Part shown: positions 42,364 through 51,657 of the stretch, in pieces
Layout: each line of letters opens with the position of its first letter
Position numbering within the stretch: position 1 is the first letter of the stretch
Source of the DNA: Streptomyces graminofaciens
GTDB taxonomy: Bacteria > Actinomycetota > Actinomycetes > Streptomycetales > Streptomycetaceae
Direction: 5' to 3'
Length of the DNA stretch: 64,000 nt
Assembly (NCBI RefSeq): GCF_030294945.1
Contig: NZ_AP018448.1
Location: 7,470,001-7,534,000, forward strand
Made by a program: the position numbers and the translations under genes
The notes under the pieces: model-generated
What the model was told of the DNA's origin: nothing
Database searches by the model: none
What the model saw: the letters and a program-made list of their open reading frames with translations, nothing else

Positions 42364-43830
42364 TCAGGCGTGGTTGAGGAGCGCCCAGGGGTCGGGGATC
42401 GTGTCGCCTCGGTAGCGGTAACGGGAGACCGTCACCACTTGGAGGCTGAACAGCTCGATCCCGTCCGCCGACAGGGGCTTCCACCGGCCGTTGTGGTCGG
42501 TGAAGCGTCGGCGGACGTCCTTCCACCTCCAGCGATGCAGCACGATCCACCAGCTGATCACCCGGTGCCAGACGAATCTGGCGAGGGATTTCAGGGTGAC
42601 TTTCGCGACCGCGTGCTTGAAGTAGTTGGCCCACCCGCGCATGATCTGGTTGAGCCTGATCAGCACGTCCCTGGGATTCATCTGCGACGTTCTGCTCGTG
42701 AGGGCACGGATCTTGTCCTTCAGCTGCCGGATGGGCCGGTCAGCGATGAAGGTGTAGACGTACCACTTGTCCGTTCCTCGCTTGCGGCGCCACTGGATGT
42801 GGAACCCCAGGAAGTCGAACCCGTCCGACATGTGCACCACCTGCGTCTTGGCCTCGGAGAGGCGAAGCCCGAGCGGTCGCAGCACGTCGGCGATGTCCTC
42901 GCGCAACGCTTCGGCATCACAGCGTTCACCGGCGGTCAGAACGACGAAATCGTCCGCGTAGCGGACGATGCGCCAGTTCGGACGCCCGGCGGCACGGCGA
43001 CGCCTGCGCTGGTAGGGGGTAGCCATCTCCCCGCCCGGCTCCCACGGCCTGGTCAGGTGCTCATCGAGCGCCGACAAGGCGATGTTCGCCAGGAGCGGGG
43101 AGAGGATGCCTCCCTGCGGGGTGCCGGTGTAGGTGTCCTCGCGGTTGTTGTCCTCGGTGAGGACGCCGGCCTTGAGGAACGCCTTGACCAGCCGCAGCAC
43201 GCGCTTGTCCTTGACCCGTGCTCGCACCCGGTCCATGAGGGCCGTGTGGTCGATCGAGTCGAAGCACGCCTCGATGTCCGCGTCCAGGACCCAGCGGTAG
43301 CCGTGGGTGCCGTAGAAGTGGATCTCGGCGATCGCGTCGTGTGCCCGCCGCAGGGGCCGGAAGCCGTAGGAGACCGGCTTGAAGTCGGCCTCGAAGATCG
43401 GTTCCAGCACCAGCTTCAGGGCGGCCTGGACCACCCGGTCGGTCACGGTGGGGATGCCGAGCTTGCGCACCTTCCCGCTCCCGCCGGGCTTGGGGATCTT
43501 GCGCTCACGTACCGGCAGCGGGCGGAACTCACCCGATTTAAGTACGTGGCGAAGGTCCTCCAGGAACCCGTAAGGACCAATCTCCTGCTCGACGTTGACG
43601 ACTGTCAGGCCGTCAACTCCGGGCGTTTTGGCCCCTTTGTTGCCTGCGACCCGTTCGAACGCCACAAGCAGCGTCGCCGGGTCGCATACGAGGTTGAACA
43701 GATCGTCGAACCTGCGGCCTTCATCGGCCGTCGCCCAACGGTGAAGTTTGGCCTGCATCCCCGATACCCGCTGGTGAGACCCCATGGGGACCTCCGGTGC
43801 GTCGCTGTTCAGCGGCGCGTCTTTCGGCAT
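42364..43830 (-). CDS. ltrA: Group II intron reverse transcriptase/maturase
   Basis: 488 residues from MPKDAPLNSDAPEV. The reverse transcriptase domain has TPGVDGLTV, VSYGFRPLRRAHDA, TPQGGILSPLLANIAL and the catalytic RIVRYADDFVVL. The maturase X domain follows, with MRGWANYFKHAVAKVTLKSL and ending DPWALLNHA. No HNH endonuclease domain is present, so target insertion would use the replication fork. The frame is open further upstream, but that part belongs to the intron RNA. Confidence 0.95.
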   Translation of the reverse strand: MPKDAPLNSDAPEVPMGSHQRVSGMQAKLHRWATADEGRRFDDLFNLVCDPATLLVAFERVAGNKGAKTPGVDGLTVVNVEQEIGPYGFLEDLRHVLKSGEFRPLPVRERKIPKPGGSGKVRKLGIPTVTDRVVQAALKLVLEPIFEADFKPVSYGFRPLRRAHDAIAEIHFYGTHGYRWVLDADIEACFDSIDHTALMDRVRARVKDKRVLRLVKAFLKAGVLTEDNNREDTYTGTPQGGILSPLLANIALSALDEHLTRPWEPGGEMATPYQRRRRRAAGRPNWRIVRYADDFVVLTAGERCDAEALREDIADVLRPLGLRLSEAKTQVVHMSDGFDFLGFHIQWRRKRGTDKWYVYTFIADRPIRQLKDKIRALTSRTSQMNPRDVLIRLNQIMRGWANYFKHAVAKVTLKSLARFVWHRVISWWIVLHRWRWKDVRRRFTDHNGRWKPLSADGIELFSLQVVTVSRYRYRGDTIPDPWALLNHA

Positions 43831-44514
43831 TGCAGCCTCCTTCCCTTCTCGATTCCGCTGCCGCCCTTCCCCATGTGCCGGGCTTTCCCCGGCTCGGAGT
43901 ACTACGGCGGCTCCGCCCCGTCCCGGCCCGATCGGCCGACGGTGGGCCCAGCCTCGAACACCGCTGGACGCGTTGTCCGAGGTCAGGACCGGGACGGTTC
44001 CCGTGTTCACTCGCTGTTCGATCGACGGAGGAGGAGTCCGGCTATACCCCCGCGGCGTCGCCACGGCTACCCCGCAGCACTTCACCGTGGCCTCCCCAAG
44101 CAACAGTCCGGTGCCACTTGGGAAGTTCCCCACCCCAGGTACAAGGCAGGGACGTACCGCTTCCAGCCCATATCCACCAGGTTGGAGCTGGTGTGGAGTC
44201 AGGGGGCGTCAGCGCCGGTTCCTCGCGTACTCCTTTCCGTCTTGCTTGCCGGACCCGCACCATCTGGCAGTGCTGGCACGTCCCGGCTTTGTCAGGGCCG
44301 CTTGCCACCCTCCCCGGCACCTCCCGGGTCAGGCTGCCCTCAGCTTCAGCCGTCCTGCTGCGACAGGACGACGGTGGTGGTCTTGCACCTCCACTCGAAC
44401 AACGTGCGCTTCACGGCGCACCACCTGCTCTCCACACCCTCGTACGCCCTCCCTCGCCACGCACCGGCGAAATCAAGGCGCGCCCTTCCCGCCACACCTG
44501 CGACAATCGACGCC

Positions 44515-44982
44515 ATGACCACGCTCAAGTCGAAGCTGCAGGAAGACCTCAACGCTGCGATCAAGGAGCGCGACGAGCTCCGCTCCTCGACGCTCCGGCT
44601 GACGCTCACCGCGATCACCAAGGAGGAGGTCGCGGGCAAGGAGAAGCGCGAGCTCTCCGATGACGAGGTCCTCAAGGTGATCACCAAGGAGGCGAAGAAG
44701 CGCCGCGAGGCCGCGGACGCCTTCGCACAGGGCGGTCGCGCCGAGTCGGCCGAGCGGGAGATGGCGGAGGGTGAGCTCCTCGCCGAGTACCTGCCCAAGC
44801 AGCTGTCCGACGACGAGCTGAACCGAATCGTCGCCCAGGCCGTCGAGGAGGCGAAGGCGGCCGGCGCCGAGGGTCCGCGTGCCATGGGCCAGGTCATGAA
44901 GATCGTCAACCCGAAGGTGGCGGGCCTCGCCGAGGGCGGCCGCGTCGCCGCCGTCGTCAAGCAGCTCCTCGCGGGCGGCTGA
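44515..44982 (+). CDS. GatB/YqeY domain protein
   Basis: 155 residues: SKLQEDLNAAIKERDELRSS, TLRLTLTAITKEEVAGKEKR, LSDDEVLKVITKEAKKRREA, LAEYLPKQLSDDEL and AMGQVMKIVNPKVAGLAEGG. This is the standard YqeY sequence, similar to the helical tail domain of GatB. Its role in tRNA handling is not established. It is divergent from the metallophosphoesterase across the intron. Confidence 0.95.
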   Translation: MTTLKSKLQEDLNAAIKERDELRSSTLRLTLTAITKEEVAGKEKRELSDDEVLKVITKEAKKRREAADAFAQGGRAESAEREMAEGELLAEYLPKQLSDDELNRIVAQAVEEAKAAGAEGPRAMGQVMKIVNPKVAGLAEGGRVAAVVKQLLAGG

Positions 44983-45056
44983 CCAGCACGTCACAACGCC
45001 AGGCACCCAAAACAACACCATAGGCCCGGCCCGTCACAACGCCGGCCACACACTGA

Positions 45057-45105
45057 TACGGCGGTGGGGGCGCCCCCGATAACAAGGGGCGCCCCCACCG
45101 CCGTA
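45057..45105. terminator. Bidirectional terminator, 20-bp stem
   Basis: TACGGCGGTGGGGGCGCCCC and its exact complement flank a 9-base loop, between the convergent YqeY and penicillin-binding protein genes. It is the strongest terminator I see in the core part. Confidence 0.9.
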
Positions 45106-45113
45106 CTACTTAC

Positions 45114-45184
45114 TCCGCAGCCCGCAGCCCGCAGCCCGCAGCCCGCAGCCCGCAGCCCGCAGCCCGCAGCCCGCAGCCCGCAGG
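45114..45184. repeat. 7-bp tandem repeat (GCAGCCC)n
   Basis: About ten copies of GCAGCCC directly after the terminator and up to the last codons of the penicillin-binding protein. It is a likely slippage tract. Confidence 0.9.
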
Positions 45185-45185
45185 C

Positions 45186-47465
45186 TCAGCCGAAGCCACC
45201 CCCATTGCCATTCCCGTTGTTCCCGCCGTTGCCCTGCCCCTGGATCCAGCCGTCCGGCCAGGAGAAGGACGGGGTCGGGAAGCCGGTGCCGCCGGCGTCG
45301 CCGCCGGTCGTGCCGCCGGAGTTGCCGTTGTTGTCGTCCCCGTTGCCGTTGTCGTCGTCATCCCTGTCGCCGCGGCCCCGGCCGGGGTTGTCGCTGGGCA
45401 GGGGGACGAGGGTGAAGTTCGGGGCGGGCTCGCCCGCCAGGGCGCCGGACATCATGTCGCGCCAGATCGGGCCGGGGACCTTGCCGCCGAAGACCTTTGC
45501 GTAGGTGACGCCGCCGATGCTGATGTTCACCATGCGGCGCTCGTGCGCCGGGTCGCCGACCCAGACGGCACCGGCCATGTTCGGGGTGTAACCCACGAAC
45601 CAGGCCGCGTAACGACCGTCCGTCGTACCGGTCTTACCGGCGCTGGGACGGCCGCTGCCGAGGCCCGCCTCCGTACCCGTACCGTCCTCGACCACGCCCT
45701 TGAGCAGGGTGTTGATGGTGTCGGCGGTGTTCTCGGACATCGCGCGCGAGCACGTCGACTTCGGGACCTGGAGCGACTTCGACTTCTCGCCGACCCGCTG
45801 GGTGATGGACTCGATGGCGATCGGCGTGCAGTACATACCGCGCGAGGCGAAGGTCGCGTACGCGTTCGCCATCGTCAGCGGGGACATCTCCTGAGTGCCC
45901 AGCGCGATCGACGGGTTCTGGCCCATCTTGGCGCCGTCGGCCCGCTCGACGCCCATCTTCCCGGCCATCTCCGTCACCGGGCAGATGCCGATGTCCGCGA
46001 TCATCTGCACGAAGTAGGTGTTGACCGACAGCGCGGTCGCCTTCCGCATCGAGTACGGCCCGACCTCGGTCTCGTTCTCGTTGGTGAGCGTCGTGCCGTC
46101 GGTGTTCACCCAGTTCTTGCCGCCGCAGACCGATATGGGGCTCGGGTACTCCATCTTGTACGGCGCGGAGTACGACTTCCCCGGGGACATGCCGCCCTCG
46201 ATCGCGGCCGCGGCGACGATCGGCTTGAACGTCGAACCTGGCTGGTAGCCCGCGCCGCCGCCCATGGAGTCGTCGACCGAGAGGTTGATCGTCGTCTGGT
46301 TCTTCTTCACGTCGACGCCGTACGGCCGGGACTGGCCCATCGCGAGGATCTTGCCCGTGCCGGGCTCGACGATCGTGCCGGCCGTGGCCACCTCGTCGGT
46401 CCGGTTGACGTGGTTCTTGATGGAGGCCTGGACCGACTTCTGGGCCTTGGGGTCCATCGTCGTCTGGATCGTCAGGCCGCCCTGGTTCCAGATCTTGGCC
46501 CGGGCCTTCTTGGTCTTGCCGAAGACCGGGTCGTTCAGGAAGACCTCGCGCACGTAGTCGCAGAAGAAGCCCGCGCCCTTGACGGCCGTGATGCAGCCAT
46601 TCTTCGGCTTGCTGACCTTCAGGCCGAGCGGCTTCTCCTTGGCCTTGTCGGCCTCAGCCCGCGATATGTCGCCGACCTCGGCCATGCGCTGGAGCACCGT
46701 GTTACGGCGCTTGGTGGCTTCCTTCGGGTCGTTCACCGGGTCGTAGCGGCTCGGCGACTGGACGATGCCGGCGAGCAGCGCGGCCTCCTGGACCTTCAGG
46801 TCCTTGGCGGACTTGGAGAAGTAACGCCGGGAGGCGGCCTCGATGCCGTAGGCCTGCTGGCCGAAGAACGTGATGTTCAGGTAGTTCTCGAGGATCTTCT
46901 TCTTGCCGAGCTCTTCCTCGAGCTGGATCGCGTACTTCAGCTCGCGGATCTTGCGGCCGAGGGTCTGCTGGGTGGCCTGGGCGACCAGCGTCGGGTCGTC
47001 GCCGGCCTCCTCAACCGCCACGTTCTTCACCAGCTGCTGCGTCAGCGTGGACGCGCCCTGGGACACGCCGCCGCTGCGCGCGTTCTTGTTGAGCGCGCGG
47101 AGCACGCCCTTGAGGTCGACCGCGCCGTGCTCGTAGAACCGCGCGTCCTCGATGGCGACGATCGCCTTCTGCATGTACGGCGAGATCTCCTTGAGATCGA
47201 CCACCGTACGGTCACGCGAGTACACCGTGGCGATCTGGTCGCCCTTGCTGTCCAGGATCGTGGTGCGCTGGCTCAGCGGCGGCTGCTTGAGGTTGGCCGG
47301 GAGCTCGTCGAATCCCTCGACGGAGCCCTTGGCGGCCAGGCCCAGGGCGCCGACCGCGGGCAGCGCGATGCCCGCCATGACGGCTCCCGCGAGCACGCTG
47401 ACACCGAGGAATTTGGCGGCCTGCTGCGTTGCCGACAGGCCACCGCCCGAGCGCTTCTTTGGCAT
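45186..47465 (-). CDS. Class A penicillin-binding protein (transglycosylase/transpeptidase)
   Basis: 759 residues. A membrane anchor lies at about 20-45. The glycosyltransferase domain has AIVAIEDARFYEHGAVDLKG, SQGASTLTQQLVKN and NYLNITFFGQQAYGIEAASR. The transpeptidase domain has PGSTFKP (active-site Ser-x-x-Lys), SVN (LSVNTYFVQM) and SAGKTGTT. The tail is Gly/Asn/Asp-rich and disordered. It makes and cross-links cell-wall peptidoglycan outside the membrane. In S. coelicolor this gene sits next to wblA. Confidence 0.96.
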   Translation of the reverse strand: MPKKRSGGGLSATQQAAKFLGVSVLAGAVMAGIALPAVGALGLAAKGSVEGFDELPANLKQPPLSQRTTILDSKGDQIATVYSRDRTVVDLKEISPYMQKAIVAIEDARFYEHGAVDLKGVLRALNKNARSGGVSQGASTLTQQLVKNVAVEEAGDDPTLVAQATQQTLGRKIRELKYAIQLEEELGKKKILENYLNITFFGQQAYGIEAASRRYFSKSAKDLKVQEAALLAGIVQSPSRYDPVNDPKEATKRRNTVLQRMAEVGDISRAEADKAKEKPLGLKVSKPKNGCITAVKGAGFFCDYVREVFLNDPVFGKTKKARAKIWNQGGLTIQTTMDPKAQKSVQASIKNHVNRTDEVATAGTIVEPGTGKILAMGQSRPYGVDVKKNQTTINLSVDDSMGGGAGYQPGSTFKPIVAAAAIEGGMSPGKSYSAPYKMEYPSPISVCGGKNWVNTDGTTLTNENETEVGPYSMRKATALSVNTYFVQMIADIGICPVTEMAGKMGVERADGAKMGQNPSIALGTQEMSPLTMANAYATFASRGMYCTPIAIESITQRVGEKSKSLQVPKSTCSRAMSENTADTINTLLKGVVEDGTGTEAGLGSGRPSAGKTGTTDGRYAAWFVGYTPNMAGAVWVGDPAHERRMVNISIGGVTYAKVFGGKVPGPIWRDMMSGALAGEPAPNFTLVPLPSDNPGRGRGDRDDDDNGNGDDNNGNSGGTTGGDAGGTGFPTPSFSWPDGWIQGQGNGGNNGNGNGGGFG

Positions 47466-47873
47466 GGAGGCAGCCTACGTTCTCATTCGCCGGACACACG
47501 TATAGGCCTTGGCCTAAGCTGCTCTCAACTGTCACAGCCGTTGGCCCTTGTATCAAGTACGTCCGTCGAGCCCGAATCGTTCCGACGTTCTTCCGATTTT
47601 TTTCGAGGGTCGTGTCCGAATACGCCTTGTGTGTCATTCGGTGTCCGTTGTGACGCATGTCAACTATCCCGTTCTGTCGGGATAGTTACGTATGCCCTCA
47701 GGTCACTCCCGCGGGTGATCTGCCGCTTACGCATAGTCCGTTCGGGCCATTCAAGATTGGGCCCGAAGGGGGTGTTGCGCTGTGCCCACCTTCCGTAACG
47801 TCCTCAACTGGCGGCGGTGAATATGCCGCTGCCGCCGTGGGGGAGCCTCGATTCGGGAGAGGACGGCGCCGGT
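47466..47873. promoter_or_regulatory. Long divergent regulatory region upstream of wblA
   Basis: About 410 bp with no gene. The most striking element is a perfect 10-bp inverted repeat, AACTATCCCG-TTCTGT-CGGGATAGTT (47662-47687), about 190 bp before the wblA start. wblA is known to be under strong developmental control (BldD and others); the identity of the protein that binds here is not known to me. The AT content is higher than in the neighbouring genes. Confidence 0.6.
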
Positions 47874-48212
47874 ATGGGCTGGGTAACCGACTGGAGTGCG
47901 CAGGCTGCCTGCCGCACTACCGATCCGGATGAACTGTTCGTTCAAGGAGCAGCGCAGAACAGGGCCAAGGCGGTGTGCACCGGGTGCCCGGTACGCACGG
48001 AATGCCTGGCGGACGCGCTGGACAACCGCGTCGAGTTCGGCGTGTGGGGAGGAATGACGGAGCGCGAGCGCCGCGCACTGCTGCGCAGGCGTCCGACTGT
48101 CACTTCATGGCGCCGGCTCCTCGAGACCGCGCGCACGGAGTACGAGCGTGGCGTGGGCATCCTGCCGCTCGACGACGACGAGCTCTACGAGAACTACGCG
48201 GCGGTGAGCTGA
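47874..48212 (+). CDS. wblA: WhiB-like regulator WblA
   Basis: 112 residues, the known length of WblA, from the ATG at 47874 (MGWVTDWSAQAACRTTDPDE). The four iron-sulphur cysteines are in ACRTTDP, CTGCPVRTEC (two of three) and the last in TEC. The GVWGG turn and an Arg-rich ERERRALLRRRP tail are as in the family. WblA represses antibiotic synthesis and promotes sporulation in Streptomyces. The frame is open to 47817, but the added residues are not part of the conserved protein. Confidence 0.95.
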   Translation: MGWVTDWSAQAACRTTDPDELFVQGAAQNRAKAVCTGCPVRTECLADALDNRVEFGVWGGMTERERRALLRRRPTVTSWRRLLETARTEYERGVGILPLDDDELYENYAAVS

Positions 48213-48338
48213 GAGCGAGCCCCCGACGAGGGGCACGTTCACGGATCACGAGCATCGAGGGTGCCCTGAAGGTGCCGGCATATCGGGCAGGTGTGCTGGC
48301 TCTCGGGTGCCCCGAGGCGTACGAGTCACCGCAGCAGG

Positions 48339-49670
48339 TCACTCCGAGGACGTCGGCAGCTCCTGTCGTACGGCGGCCAGGCGGTCGCCGATGTCCCGCA
48401 GGCCCACCAGGTCGTGGACGTCGCCGGGCAGTGCGGCGACCTCGACCACGGCCACCTCGGGGTGGAGCGCGGCGAAGCGATCACGTGTGCGCTGCTCGCG
48501 GGAGAGCAGCCGCATCCGTTCGGCATGCAGCCTGAGCAGGCCTGCCGTGAGCTGTTCGACGGTCGGGTCCTGGGCGGGGGAGCCGTCCTGGGCACCGACG
48601 GAGGCGGTCGCGGAGACAGTCGTGGAGGCGGGAGATTCTGAACTGCCGTACGTGTCGGGAGAGTTAAGAACTGCTTTCCCGTCCTCCTGATCCACAATGC
48701 GGGGCTCGGCAAGATTTTCCGCGGCGGCGAGCGCGCGCTCGGCGGACAGCTGGGTCGCCCCGCTGCCGTGGACCCGGTTGAGCACAAGCCCGGCCAGCGG
48801 CATGTCCTCGGCGGCCAGCCGCTCCACGAAGTACGCGGCTTCGCGCAGCGCGTCCCGCTCCGGCGCGGCCACCACCAGAAACGCCGTACCGGGCGCCTGG
48901 AGCAGCTTGTACGTGGCGTCCGCCCGTGTACGGAACCCGCCGAACATCGAGTCCATGGCGGCCACGAACGTCTGCACGTCCTTCAGCAGCTGACCCCCGA
49001 GCAGCTTGCCGAGGGCGCCCGTCATCATCGACATCCCGACGTTCAGGAACTTCATCCCGGCGCGCCCGCCGACCTTCGCGGGCGCCAGCAGCACCCGGAT
49101 CAGCTTGCCGTCCAGGAACGAGCCCAGCCGCTTCGGGGCGTCCAGGAAGTCCAGCGCAGAGCGGGACGGCGGGGTGTCGACGACGATCAGATCCCACTCG
49201 TCGCGCGCCCGCAGCTGCCCCAGCTTCTCCATCGCCATGTACTCCTGCGTGCCCGCGAAGCCCGCCGAGAGCGATTGGTAGAAGGGGTTCGACAGGATCG
49301 CGGACGCTCGCTCCGGGTCCGCGTGCGCCTCGACGATCTCGTCGAACGTGCGCTTCATGTCGAGCATCATCGCGTGCAGTTCGCCGCTGGAGGAGTCCTC
49401 GATGCCCTTCACCCGGCGGGGGACGTTGTCCAGCGAGTCGATGCCCATGGACTGGGCGAGCCGACGCGCGGGGTCGATGGTGAGGACCACCACCTTCCGG
49501 CCGCGCTCCGCCGCGCGCAGCCCCAGCGCCGCCGCCGTGGTCGTCTTCCCGACGCCGCCCGAGCCGCAGCACACCACGATGCGGGTCTTCGGGTCGTCGA
49601 GCAGCGGATCGAGGTCGAGCACGCGCGCGGAGGACAGGCCATGGTGCGGGTGGACCGGGTCCGGACTCAT
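48339..49670 (-). CDS. ArsA/GET3-like ATPase (second of pair)
   Basis: 443 residues. The deviant Walker A CGSGGVGKTTTAAALGLRAA lies near residue 35, the switch KVVVLTIDPARRLAQSMG near 62, and DLIVVDTPPSRSALDFLD near 160. The C-terminal region has a helical part (EQLTAGLLRLHAERMRLLSR). The start ATG overlaps the end of the partner gene by 4 bases. The pair is conserved next to wblA; its substrate is not known. Confidence 0.93.
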   Translation of the reverse strand: MSPDPVHPHHGLSSARVLDLDPLLDDPKTRIVVCCGSGGVGKTTTAAALGLRAAERGRKVVVLTIDPARRLAQSMGIDSLDNVPRRVKGIEDSSSGELHAMMLDMKRTFDEIVEAHADPERASAILSNPFYQSLSAGFAGTQEYMAMEKLGQLRARDEWDLIVVDTPPSRSALDFLDAPKRLGSFLDGKLIRVLLAPAKVGGRAGMKFLNVGMSMMTGALGKLLGGQLLKDVQTFVAAMDSMFGGFRTRADATYKLLQAPGTAFLVVAAPERDALREAAYFVERLAAEDMPLAGLVLNRVHGSGATQLSAERALAAAENLAEPRIVDQEDGKAVLNSPDTYGSSESPASTTVSATASVGAQDGSPAQDPTVEQLTAGLLRLHAERMRLLSREQRTRDRFAALHPEVAVVEVAALPGDVHDLVGLRDIGDRLAAVRQELPTSSE

Positions 49671-50644
49671 GACATCCCCTGCTTCCGCAGCTCCGTGGCC
49701 AGCTCGTACAGACCCGCCAGATCCATGCCCTCGGCGAGCAGCGGCAGTTCGTGCAGCGGCAGGCCCAGATCGCCCAGGACCGCCCGCTGCTCGTGCTCCA
49801 GCGTGTACCGCTCCGCGTACTCCTCGGCCTGCGCCAGCAGCGGGTCCACCAGCCGCTCCGCATGACCGCCGCGCCGCGCGCCGCCGAGCCCCACGGCCGA
49901 CAGCGACTGCGCGAAGGAGGAACGAGCGGTGGACCGTACGAGTTCCAGCTCGGCCGCGTCCAACACCTCCGGGCGCACCATGTTGACGATGATCCGGCCC
50001 ACCGGCAGCTTCGCGGCGTGCAGCTCGGCGATGCCGTCCGCCGTCTCCTGGACGGGCATCTCCTCGAGGAGCGTCACCAGGTGCACGGCCGTCTCCGGGG
50101 ACTTCAGGACCCGCATGACCGCCTGCGCCTGATTGTGTATCGGGCCGATCTTCGCGAGGCCCGCCACCTCGTCGTTGACGTTCAGAAAGCGCGTGACGCG
50201 GCCCGTCGGCGGGGCGTCCATCACCACGTAGTCGTACGCGAACCGGCCGCTCTTCTCCTTGCGGCGCACCGCCTCGCACGCCTTGCCGGTCAGCAGGACG
50301 TCCCTGAGGCCGGGCGCGACGGTCGTGGCGAAGTCGATCGCGCCGAGCTTCTTCAGGGCCCGTCCGGCGCTGCCGAGTTTGTAGAACATCTGGAGGTAGT
50401 CCAGCAGGGCCAGTTCGGGATCGATGGCCAGTGCGTACACCTCACCGCCCCCCGGGGCGACGGCGATCTTCCGCTCCTCGTACGGCAACGCCTCCGTCTC
50501 GAAGAGTTGTGCGATGCCCTGCCTGCCCTCGACCTCGACCAGAAGGGTGCGTTTCCCTTCGGTCGCGAGGGCGAGCGCGATTGCGGCGGCGACCGTGGTC
50601 TTTCCGGTCCCGCCCTTGCCGCTGACGACCTGGAGCCTGCTCAC
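49667..50644 (-). CDS. ArsA/GET3-like ATPase (first of pair)
   Basis: 325 residues. SGKGGTGKTTVAAAIALALA near residue 8 is the deviant Walker A; KRTLLVEVEGRQGIAQLFET and YDYVVMDAPPTGRVTRFLN follow. The GTG at 50644 (VSRLQVVSGKGG) is chosen because the upstream frame overlaps the divergent promoter. It is coupled to the second ATPase, so the two probably form a heterodimer. Confidence 0.93.
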   Translation of the reverse strand: MSRLQVVSGKGGTGKTTVAAAIALALATEGKRTLLVEVEGRQGIAQLFETEALPYEERKIAVAPGGGEVYALAIDPELALLDYLQMFYKLGSAGRALKKLGAIDFATTVAPGLRDVLLTGKACEAVRRKEKSGRFAYDYVVMDAPPTGRVTRFLNVNDEVAGLAKIGPIHNQAQAVMRVLKSPETAVHLVTLLEEMPVQETADGIAELHAAKLPVGRIIVNMVRPEVLDAAELELVRSTARSSFAQSLSAVGLGGARRGGHAERLVDPLLAQAEEYAERYTLEHEQRAVLGDLGLPLHELPLLAEGMDLAGLYELATELRKQGMS

Positions 50645-50819
50645 GTATTCGAGACTAACCAGTCCGCGCCCGGCATACGCGGGAGGCTGTGGACAACTCC
50701 GCCGCGAGCGGTGGACGAGGTGGCCGCCGGCATCGCCTCGGACGTGGCCTCGGACGTGGTCGCCGACGTCGTCCCGGGCGCCGCCCGGCCCGCTCCGGAC
50801 AGCGGATAAAGTCGGCCGC

Positions 50820-50981
50820 ATGACCAAGTGGGAATACGTAACCGTGCCGCTGCTCGTCCACGCCACGAAGCAGATCCTGGACACCTGGGGCGAGGACGGC
50901 TGGGAGCTCGTCCAGGTCGTGCCCGGGCCGAACAACCCCGAGCAGCTGGTGGCCTACCTGAAGCGCGAGAAGCAGGCGTGA
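50820..50981 (+). CDS. DUF4177 protein
   Basis: 53 residues: MTKWEYVTVPLLVHATKQIL then EDGWELVQVVPGPN and LVAYLKREKQA. This is the short DUF4177 pattern (W-Y, GWELV). It is coupled to the RidA gene by a GTGA overlap. Function unknown. Confidence 0.92.
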   Translation: MTKWEYVTVPLLVHATKQILDTWGEDGWELVQVVPGPNNPEQLVAYLKREKQA

Positions 50982-51445
50982 GCGCCGTCGAGGCGAGGCT
51001 CGCGGAGCTCGGGCTGACCCTGCCCGAGGTCGTCCCGCCGCTCGCCGCGTACCAGCCGGCCGTGCGGACCGGTGTGTATGTGTACACCGCCGGGCAGCTG
51101 CCCATGGTGGCCGGCAAGCTGCCCGTCACCGGCAAGGTGGGCGCCGAGGTCACGCCCGAGGAGGCCAAGGAACTGGCCCGTACGTGCGCGCTGAACGCGC
51201 TGGCCGCCGTCAAGTCGGTGGCCGGGGACCTGGACAAGGTCGCGCGCGTGGTGAAGGTCGTCGGGTTCGTCGCCTCGGCCTCGGACTTCACCGGCCAGCC
51301 CGCCGTCCTCAACGGCGCGAGCGAGCTGCTGGGCGAGGTCTTCGGCGACAAGGGCGTGCACGCGCGCAGCGCGGTCGGCGTGGCGGTCCTGCCGCTGGAC
51401 GCGCCGGTGGAGGTCGAACTCCAGGTGGAGCTGGTGGCGGACTGA
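50978..51445 (+). CDS. RidA family protein (YjgF-like deaminase)
   Basis: 155 residues: SAVEARLAELGLTLPEVVPP, GVYVYTAGQLPMVAGKLPV, EEAKELARTCALNALAAVKS, VGFVASASDFTGQPAVLNGA and HARSAVGVAVLPLDAPVEVE. RidA-type proteins hydrolyse reactive enamine or imine intermediates; the Arg in HARSAVGV is the carboxylate-binding residue. Start GTG. Confidence 0.93.
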   Translation: MSAVEARLAELGLTLPEVVPPLAAYQPAVRTGVYVYTAGQLPMVAGKLPVTGKVGAEVTPEEAKELARTCALNALAAVKSVAGDLDKVARVVKVVGFVASASDFTGQPAVLNGASELLGEVFGDKGVHARSAVGVAVLPLDAPVEVELQVELVAD

Positions 51446-51657
51446 CGTCCCCTGCGGCTGACTCTCCGGTGCGGCTGACCGGCCTGAGGCTTACGGCCGA
51501 CCTTCCTTGCGGCCGACCGGCCTGAGGCTGGCGGCCGACCCGCCTCGGCCGACCCGACGACGGCTCGCGGCCGGCCGCTCCCGGGCCCTCGACCGACCCG
51601 CCCCGGGCGAACCGTTCACCTCTCGAACATCCGCCCGGAACGGGTTAGCCTCCGCCC
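51446..51657. repeat. Imperfect direct repeats before NUDIX gene
   Basis: GCGGCTGACCGGCCTGAGGC (near 51471) and GCGGCCGACCGGCCTGAGGC (near 51511) head two copies of a roughly 30-bp unit. No gene is supported here. Confidence 0.7.

Larger units (their letters stand above)
42250..44421 (-). mobile_element. Group II intron with maturase, complete
   Basis: 2172 bases on the minus strand. The 5' end is GTGCGCCGTGAAGCGCAC at 44421, a good group II start. Domain V (42313-42348) has AGCCCGGTGCGTGGAGACAC, i.e. the AGC triad and a GAGA tetraloop, and domain VI ends in GCCGACTCAAC with a bulged A about 7 bases from the 3' end at 42250. The maturase gene fills the middle. The last six bases of the 5' exon (CAGGTG) could pair with UACCUG in the intron near 44137. 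It interrupts the leader region of the metallophosphoesterase. Confidence 0.88.

Noticed and set aside
41857..44514. Extension of the YqeY frame over more than 2.6 kb upstream
   Set aside because: It crosses the group II intron and the metallophosphoesterase; YqeY starts at 44515.
45114..45184. GCAGCCC repeats considered as iterons of an origin
   Set aside because: The tract lies between a terminator and a gene end in a chromosomal setting with no replication gene; it is a slippage repeat.
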